A DNA stretch of 64,000 nucleotides from Basidiobolus meristosporus CBS 931.73 (Eukaryota > Basidiobolomycota > Basidiobolomycetes > Basidiobolales > Basidiobolaceae): the NCBI GenBank assembly GCA_002104905.1, contig MCFE01000281.1, positions 39,684 through 103,683 of the forward strand, written 5' to 3'. A program made the position numbers and the translations under genes. Every line of letters starts with the position of its first letter. The first letter of the stretch is position 1. Shown piece after piece: positions 55,644 to 64,000 of the stretch. Under the pieces are notes generated by a model. That model was given only the letters and a program-made list of their open reading frames with translations, was not told the origin of the DNA and did no database searches.

Positions 55644-57743
55644 TCACATCTTGAAGGTAATATTCTTGATGAGATTGGGATATGGTAGTACCTGCAACTT
55701 GACTTGTCTTCCTATCTCCCCACACATCCGCTCCATAGGAAACTCCCAAAACGTGAAGCAAGGCCCAATATTGTCCACACACCATGCAAGATGGAGTAGA
55801 GAATGGATGCAGTAGCAGCAGAGATCTACACATTCAGCATTATGTTTGTAGTATAGCCACTCAAATCCTGTCACAAACTCCTCACACAACAGCTGTAGAT
55901 GCGTCAAGTTGGCATTGGTGATCTGCTTCTGGATAAATATTCCTACAATGTCCACATATGACTCCCAATGCTTCCAATGTACTCTTGGTAGGAATAGCTT
56001 CAGAACACCACTTGAATAAATACATATCCAGTTCATCCAGTCTTTGCATTTGTATTGTTGCATATGCATATGAATATTATTTAGAGCCTGTGAGAAGTAC
56101 TTAGGGTAGCAGATACCCTGTAATATCTTGCCAGTTTTTTCAAATTTCTCTGGTATCTCAAAGTGCTCATTTAGCTTGAAATGCCCAATGTACAACTTGG
56201 TCATCAGTATAGGGATATTGTTGAAAAGCAAATGCATTTCTCCCAGTGGAAAGCTTTTACTCCAACAGATACCCTCTATCTTAAGTATCCCTGGTTTCCA
56301 ATTGATTCCATATTCCAGCCAATGGCTTATAGCTTGCCAACTTTGCTGCAATTGCATGCTTACTTCTGTATGTTCTCTCTGTGGAAAGATGATGTTTTTA
56401 GTGCTGGTGTTTGGGTAATAATCATGTGTGTGAGTTATGGAGTAAATCCCCTGGATCTCACACATTTGACAGCAATACCATCCATTGTGCCTGGAAAAAA
56501 CCTGCTATCTTGCTGATGGCTGGGGTATCTCCAATGCAGATAATAATATGCGCTTTTACATGACAGCCATTTACCATTATCTGCTGGAAAGCATACAGAA
56601 TTCATTCAGCAATAGATACAGGTAGCTATCCAGGTTGGATGGTGATTTAGGCCCAGATACCAGTGAGACTACCATCAGATTATTGCTCTGATACCATTAG
56701 ATGGGCAGCAGATTAAGATTGATGAGAATCAGTGGCCAGCAGGATTTGCTGGTAGAGTACTTGTTTAATGAGAATCCATCAAGTGCTAAAGCAAAGGCAT
56801 GGTCATACATACCTTCAAAGTAGCCCTTGCTTCTTAGCTGTTTGTAATATTTGCCATCAAATATATCAGATATGTTTGTGCTTGATTGATACTGAGTGTG
56901 GTACAGTATAGCTTTGCAATATTTGTTGGACTACATCAGCTTCCTTAGACAAGGTATGACCAGAATATATCCAGAGTGTGAACAATGTTTTCCCTCAATG
57001 GTGGCGGATTCCTGACAATTTGGACATGTTGTAATGGTAGCATTTTTGTATGGGAATGCCATACAACTGTTAACACATGCTGGAATCAGGACAGTCTCTA
57101 GATCATATGTTGCCAGCTGCATGACGGTTGTCCACTTGTACTATGTACATGGTAAGTTGCATCCCGGTATAATTTTGGCAAGAAGTTGTAATAAATCCTC
57201 AAAGCCCCCATTACAGATATTAGTGGAAACATGCCACTTCTCTAGCCACAACATCACATCATTCACCAGTAGATGGATTACTGGGCTTACTTGGCTCCAT
57301 AAATTATCCTTGGCATTTGTCTCAATGGGTGTTGTCTCATTATATATAGGGATTTGACCGGGCTCATACATGGTACTGTTGTTAGGGGAGATAGGCTTAA
57401 AATCCATCAGTGAACCTTCTTTGTCAGAGCTATCACTCTGCATGCCATATTTAGAAGGCTGAGGTGAGCCTAAAGGCGTCACAAACTCACCTGACTCAGT
57501 TTGCGCAAGGTGACAAAGATGGCCAGGTGCCAATATAGAAGTATCAACTGGCCAGCAAGATAATGTTGGTACAGTAGTGACCAATGAATGGTCAAATATG
57601 ACTTGGGTGGCAAAACACTGGCTGTGATCCTTGTAATACTTCCTATGCTGTCTGCGTGCTTCATGGCTGAGAGGCTTGCCACAATAGCCACATGGTCTTT
57701 TTTCTCTTCTCTTATGGCATTGAGTCAAAGTAGTCCTGTCCAT
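55644..57743 (-). pseudogene. tnp2-type transposase (P1)
   Basis: Read from ATG at 57743. An N-terminal zinc finger (C18, C21, H33, C43 in PCGYCGKPLSHEARRQH...SQC). An acidic linker to residue 200. A second Cys pair CPNCQE (57020). Then the tnp2 core: ALALDGFSLNK, SCWPLILINLNL, SGPKSPSNLDSYLY, an IGDTPA-type motif, CEIQGIYSITHTHDYY and FPMERMCGEI near the C-terminus (55644-56465, 273 codons open). These are the landmarks of the CACTA/Plavaka transposase. A gap at about 57085-57135 with GT and AG ends may be an intron. Stops and a shift between 56470 and 56930 disable it. Confidence 0.82.
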
Positions 57744-57965
57744 GGGGCAAACAGTTTGACCTTCAACAACATAACGCTATTATATCACTTTTTGGTCAAT
57801 ACTCATGTGAACTTAAGACAGTCTTGTATTTGAGACATTGCACCTACATGAATGTAACATTCAATGATGACCCGCCATAGTAAGCAGTATAAATAAAGTT
57901 GTGGCACCACAAACACATGTATATGTAACACTATCTCCCCTTTGGTTTGACTCACTTCCATATAT
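57744..57965. promoter_or_regulatory. P1 divergent promoter region
   Basis: The 222-bp gap between the two divergent genes. It has tatatatgcc at the accessory start and tatatcac near the transposase side. The same gap is kept in P2 and P6, in line with a shared promoter. The role is inferred. Confidence 0.55.
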
Positions 57966-60128
57966 ATGCCACCAAAAAATAAAGCAAAGTCATCTGGTTC
58001 TCAACCAAACCCCACCACTGACGGCAACAGAAGAACGGTTGGACAACAGCTTGCTTTGACATTCAGTGCAACAAGCAGGGCTACATCCAAAAAAGGCCCT
58101 GTGGACAGTGTGCCCATTGAAGGTAATAATGTGGACTCCTCAGGCTCTCAGTCAAGTAGGCAATTGAGAACCTCTGCAGAGCCACAAGCTGACCATTATG
58201 CTCAGGCAGATGAGAATGTAGCAAACACAGTACCCTCTGTTGAAGATCAGCAAGTGGCCATGATAACATCACCACCACCCATATTAGCAAGTATGTTGTC
58301 AGCTCATACCAAAGCATTAATGAAGCAATTAGGTGCAGTGGCTGATAGCATAGATGCAATGGCCCAGAGAAATCAGGAAGTAGTCCAGAAACAGGATGAG
58401 CGGATAATACATGTCAAGCAATCAATATCCCAGGTAGAGAAAGCAGTATCTTTGCTGCAAAGAAGGAACTCAAGTAGCTCAATGTCACAGCCAAGAATTG
58501 AGCCATTTCCCAATGTAACAGCAGAGGAACACCGTACAGTCTTTGAAGCACAACAACAGTGCCCAAAGATAAAGCCCACAGAAAAACCTATCACAGCATG
58601 GGAGGGAGACAATGTGGTATTTAGACCAAAGCCTAAAAATCAAAAGACATTGAAGATCTGTGAAGCTGTTGAGTGCAATAATGAAGAGTGGGCTAATATA
58701 CAAGAGGCCGTCAGAAGTCTAGCACGCCATCACTTTAAGGCTGGCATACCATGGGACCATCAGAAACTCAAGGCCAAGCAGAATGCACTTGACTTGTTCC
58801 ATGAGCATTATCCTGGATTCAAACAGGCAAATGGATATTGGGCCCGCATTGGTATGCTAAGAATGTATCTTAGGAATAGCAGAAACTATCAAAAGCAGAA
58901 GAACAGGGGTGCCATGGCTAAAAACCAGCAGCTTCCTCAAGAGCCTGTTATAAGCAGGGCCAAAAGCTCCAGACAAGCATCAAAGAGACGTCAGGCAGCT
59001 GGAAGAGTGCCAATTAAGGACAAGCTGGCAGACATGGATGTACCAGCACAACATTTATCAAGGAAAAAGTGTAGTAACACTCAAGAAGCACCCAGTCAAA
59101 GTAGCAGTGAAGGACCTGGCAGTGATAAAAACCAGCCGCTTTTACAGGAGCCCATCACAACTATGGCTGAGAGCTCAGAACAAGCTGAAAAGAAATGTCA
59201 GGTTGCCATAAGAGTGCTAGTAAGGGACAAACAGGCCAAAACAGATGTGTCAGAGCAGAATTTATTAAGCAGAAAATGCAGCTCTTTACAAGAAGCACTC
59301 AGACAAAATAGCAGTGAAAGACCTGGCAGCAATAAAGGGAAAGTTAAAGGGATAAATGTCCACCCAAGCCTGAGACAATGAGGCATGCAAATGAAACTGC
59401 AGTTCTTGCCAATTAATGCCACATGCCCAGAACAGACTGAATTCTGTCACAGCCAAGAAGAATTACCAACAAGAAAGCAGCTGTTTTCACAAGAGTTGGA
59501 ATCTCAGCCAGTTGAGCTACACTCCAGCAAGGTAGATGAGTTTGCCAAAAGCAACTTGTCTACCACAGCCTCCACGTCCTCCATTGTTGACAGAGTGGAG
59601 ATCCCTCTGACAGAAAAGACTACAATGTCAAGAGCTCAAAAGACTATCACAATGCCTTCAGTGGAATTTTGGAACACTAATAAGCACACCAAGAGGTTGC
59701 AGCACTTTTTCACAAGTAGTGCTCAAGAAAATGCACCGGAATATTGCAAGGATTAATTGCAAAGCCTGGCAGATGAGGTGCTAGACCTTGCAGTGCTGGC
59801 TGAAGACCAGGATGTGAGAGAACCAGTGACTGAACAGTGGCATAAAGCTGTTGCATTCCTGCCAAAGTTGTGGAACCAGAGTGTTACAGCAGAAATACTT
59901 GTTGAGTGGTAGATTTTAATGGAGTTTCTTGTTGAGTGTGGGGTTGGGCTAAATTTTAGTATAGGGTATAGGGACTTGTATAGGTCAATACAACTGGCAA
60001 TTGAGGTACAACTGAAGTTTCAACGGAAATAAATCAATTTGTACGCATGAAAAGTAAGTGTAACAGTCAAGTCAGGAAGTAATGAGTGTGAAAAAGAGGC
60101 AATAGCCTATCAATGCACACAAATGTAG
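57966..60128 (+). pseudogene. P accessory protein, ~720 codons, uncharacterised
   Basis: Opens ATGCCACC with a TATA-like word just before. The frame runs 471 codons to a TGA (59379), then on in the same frame with further stops (59754 and three later) to the conserved QCT..stop at 60126-60128. Residues 1-150 are polar and look disordered. A coiled-coil-like stretch follows (QKQDERIIHVKQSISQVEKAV). A middle domain has EWANIQEAVRSLARHHFKAG and HYPGFKQANGYWARIGMLRMYL. Residues 320-457 are two 69-residue repeats (NQ.L.QEP ... PGS.K). I know no family for it. By position it may be the DNA-binding partner of the transposase, as TNPA is in plant En/Spm, but no homology supports that. Confidence 0.72.
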
Positions 60129-60280
60129 GAGGTGATAGAGTGTCCAGGATCAGAAAGTGAGCAAATTGGTAGGGAACCAATCAAAAGCCACTTATACCTT
60201 GTTTTGATGAGAAATTCTGATTAAGTTTTTTGTGAAATCTGGGGTGCAATTATTTTTCATTGGTCTCTGGATGTTGTCCT
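60129..60280. repeat. P1 right arm, incomplete
   Basis: Non-coding; matches the reverse of 6370-6513 in P2. It stops at the copia A8 LTR before the TIR. Confidence 0.65.
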
Positions 60281-60629
60281 TGTTGTAAGAATTTGTAATT
60301 TCACCTAAATATTCACCTAACTTAGTCACTTAGATCATTACCCTCAAATCCTAGAGAATACTGACCAAATTCCTTGTTGGGATTTACTTAGAATATTTTC
60401 ACCAAAATACCAGGTACCCAGAACATGAAAATTCTCAAAGTTGTCCAAACAGCCCCAAACTTTGCACACATGTTCTTGGGACCCTCCTTAAACTATTCTA
60501 CATGTTTGTAATGCCAAGACCAGGTAAAAGTATAAATACTACTTTTACATTCAATAAATTGTTAAGTGAAAACCACATAATCTACTTGTTCTCCCAATCA
60601 CTTCCAATATCTCCAAGACTCTTATAACA
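60281..60629 (+). repeat. LTR A (5' LTR of copia A8), reference copy
   Basis: 349 bp, TGTTGTAAGA to TCTTATAACA, ends that are nearly inverted copies of each other. TATAAAT at 60531 and AATAAA at 60553 mark promoter and poly(A) region. Best-preserved LTR A in the window. Confidence 0.92.
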
Positions 60630-60641
60630 GGCTATGAGCCC
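60630..60641 (+). promoter_or_regulatory. Primer-binding site with the gag AUG inside (copia A8)
   Basis: GGCTATGAGCCC touches the LTR and pairs with the initiator tRNA anticodon loop apart from one position. Its AUG (60634) is in frame with gag and no stop lies between. Confidence 0.75.
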
Positions 60642-62895
60642 TGAGCTGTCACTCACTGCAATGTCTACTACTGCTATAACTGGAATTTCTCCCTCTGCTG
60701 AAAAGTTGGATGGCTCTAACTACCAAGTGTGGAAGGTGAAGATGAAGATGCTGCTACAAGAAAGAGGCCTTTGGGATATTGTCATGGGAGAGGAATGCCC
60801 TCCTAAAAACGTGGGAGAGGAAGCCTTGAAGTACCAGAAGAAAGAACAAAGTGCCTTTAACTGCATTTGCCTTAATGTCAAGGACAAATTGCCAATTCAA
60901 TGCTCAAGAGCAGAAATGGCAAAGAATGCCTGGAAAGCATTAGAAGACACCTACCAGTCATGTTCAGCTGCCAGGAAAATGTATCTGAGACAAGAATTCT
61001 TTACTACAAAGATGCTACCAGGAGAAGAAATGAAAAATCTAATTAACATAGTTACCCTGCTGGTAGATGAGATGGAATCTGTGGGCATACCAACTACTGA
61101 TGAGGATGTGATAGTTACCATCCTGAATAGCCTGACAGACAAGTTTCAAGGCCTTGTATCAGCCCTAGAGTCTAGAACTGAAGATTTGACCTTAAATTAC
61201 GTATATGGAAGGCTCCTGGATGAAGAATTAAGAAAAACAAGCGCCAATAAGAGGGAGGAAAAAAATGCTTTAATAAGCAATGATAACCAACAAAGGAGGT
61301 ACCCAAAACCCTACAAAGGCAACAGCAACCTGTTTTGTAACTACTGCAAAAGGAAAGGACACACATCAGACCGGTGTCTCAAAAAGAAAGATAATCAGCA
61401 AAAGAAGCCTGAATATAGAAATGCTGCAACAACTGAAGATAGACTATTCATTTCTGCACTAAATATGACCACAAACAAGGATTCTCAGATGTGGTATATT
61501 GACTCTGGAGCATCTCAACACTTTACACACCAAAAAGAGCTTTTTACCCAATATCAAGAAATTCCAATTAAGAAGGTTTTCATGGGTGACAATAGAACAC
61601 TTGGTGCAGTGGGAGAAGGAACTATCCAGGTAAGCCTTAGAAGCAGTGAAGAAAGCCATACACTGACCTTCAAAGAAGTACTCTATGTACCAGAAATAGC
61701 TAAGAACCTACTCTCTGTAAGCAAGGCCACAGCAGAAGGACTCAGTTTCAGTTTTGACAATTCTGGATGCAGGATCACTGATCAAAATGGTGCTCATATT
61801 GCTTTGGGCATCAGAGATCAGAATCTATACAAGTTGACTTATATTCCATCATATCTGGAAGCCAATATAAGTAGCTTAAATGAAGAAACACCAATGCTTT
61901 GGCATAGGAGATTTGGACACATCAATTTTGATTATTTGCGTAAAATGATCAAAGATCAGCTAATTTCTGGAGTGAAAATTCATCCCCCAGCTAATTTGGA
62001 GCACTGTGAAGCCTGCATATATGGGAAACAAGCCAGACAACCGTTCAAGAGCTCTGGGCTAATCAAAACTAAGAAAAAATTAGATCTAATTCACTCAGAT
62101 CTGTGTGGACCTATGCAAGATTTATCCTTAGGTGGGATGAAGTATTTTATCACTTTTATTGATGATTATACAAGATACACATGGGTCTACTTCATGGAGA
62201 GAAAGGAAGAAGCCCTGTCTAAGTTCAGGGAGCTTAAAGCCATGGTGGAGAGAGAAACTGGGGAAAAAATCAAGAAAATATGCTCTGACAATGGTGGAGA
62301 ATATACCTCAAAACTCTTCATCCACTTCTGCAGAATTCATGGGATAAAGCAAGAGACTATTGTACCATACTCCCCACAGCAAAATGGAGAAGCAGAACAA
62401 GCTAACAGATCAATAATTGATATGGCAAGATCTATGATCCATGATCAAAAATTATCCTATGATTTTTGGGTGATATCAGTTGCCACTGCTGTATACCTTA
62501 AAAATAGGAGTTATAACAGAATACTTTGTAATTCTACTCCATTTGAAGCATGGCATGGATACAGATCAAGTGCAGAACATCTAAGAATATTTGGGTGTAC
62601 AGCATATGCCAAAAAACTGGCCAGAAATCAGTCAAAATTTGAACCAAGAAGTGTAAAATGCATATTTTTGGGCTACTGCAATGAGAGTAAGTCATACAGA
62701 CTCTACAATACCAAAGCAAAGAAGCTTATCAAGTATGCCTATGCCTATTCAGCTCATATTGATGAACCCCACACTGTAAAAGAGGCCCTAAATAGCCCAC
62801 AGACAAAGTTTTGGAGATCTGCAATGACTGAGGAATATCAGGCCCTGATGGAAGATCAAACTTGGGACTTAGTCAAATTATCAATCAACCAATAA
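60634..62895 (+). pseudogene. Copia A8 gag-protease-integrase polyprotein
   Basis: A 753-codon open frame. Starts at the primer-site ATG or at the ATG at 60661. Gag with KLDGSNYQVWK and LLQERGLWDIV. An intact zinc knuckle CNYCKRKGHTSDRC (61336-61377). Protease YIDSGASQHF with the catalytic Asp at 61501. Integrase finger HRRFGHINF...CEACIYGKQ and core HSDLCGP, CSDNGGEY, PQQNGEAEQ with the DDE triad present. The frame stops at TAA (62893) just as RT begins, where relatives continue, so I read it as a nonsense change rather than a natural gag-pol boundary. The first half is the most intact retroelement gene here. Confidence 0.88.
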
Positions 62896-63267
62896 TCAAT
62901 TGGATGCAGATGGGTCTTCAAGACAAAATACAAGGCTGATGGTACAATTGAGATACAAAGCAAGACTTGTAGCCAAAGGATACTCTCAAACAAAAGGACT
63001 TGACTATACTGAGACCTTTGCAACGGTAGCCAAGTTTAATTCCATCAGATTAATATTGGCTATTGCAGCAAAATATAAGTTCTTTATTCAACAAATGGAT
63101 GTAAAAACTGCATTTTTGAATGGAGAACTTGATGAGGACATGTATATGGACCAGCCTGATGGGTTTGCTGACCAAGATAACCCCCATTTGGTCTGCAAGC
63201 TTAAAAAGTCACTATATGGTCTCAAGCAATCACCAAGAGCCTGGAATTGCAAGATAGATTCTTATAT
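62896..63267 (+). pseudogene. Copia A8 reverse transcriptase, 5' part
   Basis: Continues in the old frame to about 62950 ([13 protein letters not shown]), shifts, then reads [50 protein letters not shown] and [15 protein letters not shown] up to 63267. The YVDD motif and RNase H would follow but the FB hairpin is inserted at this point. Confidence 0.85.
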
Positions 63268-63270
63268 ATT

Positions 63271-64000
63271 AGACTTGTTCCGTTGGATAGTGCCACATTG
63301 AGCCATGAGTGCCAAATAGTGCCATAGTGTATCTGAGAGTCTTAGCAGACCTAAACTTGGCCACAGAGTGCGGCATATAGTTCTTCATATTCATGCAAAG
63401 CAGCCCCTGTGTTTCACCTACAGGGCAGGAGAAAATCAATTTTTTAACCTTTTTCTTGGGATCAAAATTGTGCATGACATAAAAGAGCACAGACAGACTG
63501 AAGATATGCATCTGGTACACAATACCCATGGCACTCTAAATCTAGCCCCACAGGCTTGTAGCATGTCACAAAAATGCATGGCACTATCTTGGTCCACTGG
63601 TACTATCTGGCACTATAAGTGCTTTGTATAGGTTCTACTTTAGGGCTAATATTTAAATATAGTGCCAGATAGTACCAGTGGATCAAGATAGTGCCATGCA
63701 TTTTTGTGACATGCTACAAGCCTGTGGGGCTAGACTTAGAGTGCCATGGGTATTATGTACCAGATGCGTATCTTCAGTCTGTCTGTGCTCTTTTACGTCA
63801 TGCACAATTTTGATCCCAAGAAAAAGGTTAAAAAATTGATTTTCTCCTGCCCTGTAGGTGAAACACAGGGGCTGCTTTGCATGAATATGCAGAACTATAT
63901 GTCACACTCTGTGGCCAAGTTTAGGTCTGCTGTGACTCTCAAGCACACTATGGCACTATTTGGCACTCATGGCTCAATGTGGCACTATCCAGCGGAACAA
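63271..64000. mobile_element. FB: fold-back element with H1-type ends
   Basis: Two inverted arms of about 345 bp (63271-63617 and 63658-64000, the last ~4 bases lying past the window) around a 40-bp AT-rich loop. By eye the arms match at well over 95% of positions. The end AGACTTGTTCCGTTGGATAG is the same as the left end of H1, and the base triplet before it is ATT, as for H1. TGGCACT/AGTGCCA words recur along both arms. No protein: the ORFs are mirror images of each other. Likely moved by an H-type transposase. Confidence 0.85.

Larger units (their letters stand above)
54500..60280. mobile_element. P1: best copy of the tnp2-type transposon
   Basis: Left TIR CCCTATGAAAA at 54500, a 1.1-kb non-coding arm, the tnp2 transposase (minus), a 222-bp gap, and the accessory gene (plus). 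The right ~100 bp with the TIR were cut off by the copia A8 LTR at 60281; they can be compared in P2 (6298-6400). Both genes carry several stops, so the copy is dead. Family placement: the transposase resembles CACTA tnp2 and the fungal Plavaka group, with 3-bp ATT duplications in P2 and P4. Confidence 0.82.

Noticed and set aside
62900-62940. ATG at 62900 as the start of a separate pol gene
   Set aside because: The first residues come from a shifted frame; copia relatives read through here from integrase into RT, so the ATG is incidental.
1-64000. Search for host genes, a biosynthetic cluster or a defence system
   Set aside because: Every frame over ~100 codons either belongs to a transposon family described above or is a shadow of one; the remaining gaps are short and AT-rich.

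Overview
This window is a eukaryotic, almost certainly fungal, transposon graveyard. I found no recognisable host gene, no tRNA or rRNA gene, and no bacterial or viral operon. The DNA is AT-rich and visibly poor in CpG outside one young DNA transposon (1179-4589). The coding relics are Ty1/copia and Ty3/gypsy retrotransposons, PIF/Harbinger-like DDE transposons, and a tnp2-type (CACTA/Plavaka-like) cut-and-paste family. A filamentous fungus fits best: the tnp2 protein has the N-terminal zinc finger seen in fungal relatives, and the copia primer site matches yeast initiator tRNA. The exact lineage is not resolved.

I named families from the sequence: A (copia, ~350-bp LTR starting TGTTGTAAGA), B (copia, ~368-bp LTR), D (non-coding LTR element, 349-bp LTR), G (gypsy, ~366-bp LTR), C and F (1.0-1.2-kb solo LTR-like repeats), H (Harbinger-like, TIR AGACTTGTTCC) and P (tnp2 element, TIR CCCTATGAA).

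Layout. 1-5524: A relics, one split by complete H1 (1179-4589). 5525-17221: a nest in which H2 is split by P2 (6298-16889), and P2 by an A element, C1, an H-derived fragment, and two F copies. 17481-23372: P relic, gypsy G1 with a 240-bp tandem duplication, fused to a copia B relic, then A and P fragments. 23004-26849: gypsy G2. 26850-34468: D1, carrying nearly intact copia B1 (27666-32346, TSD GTAGC). 34469-38703: P and H relics with solo D and G LTRs. 38704-48390: an A element split by complete D2 (38726-43240, TSD GTTCC; D2 holds C2) and by C3. 48394-53640: P4 deletion derivative, a gypsy gag relic, A relics, P3 left arm. 53641-60280: A relic and P1, the best P copy. 60281-64000: an A element with an intact gag-protease-integrase frame, cut by a perfect-looking hairpin element (FB) whose ends match H1.

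How the parts work together: P1 shows the P-element plan, a tnp2 transposase and an uncharacterised ~720-aa protein transcribed divergently from a 222-bp gap. H1 shows a transposase plus a second CpG-rich ORF, and it probably supplies the ends used by FB. D and probably other non-coding LTR elements would depend on copia proteins, because D shares the unusual half-tRNA primer site with A and B. Coordinates of element ends are read by eye; those with target-site duplications are firm, the others are good to about 10-30 bp.
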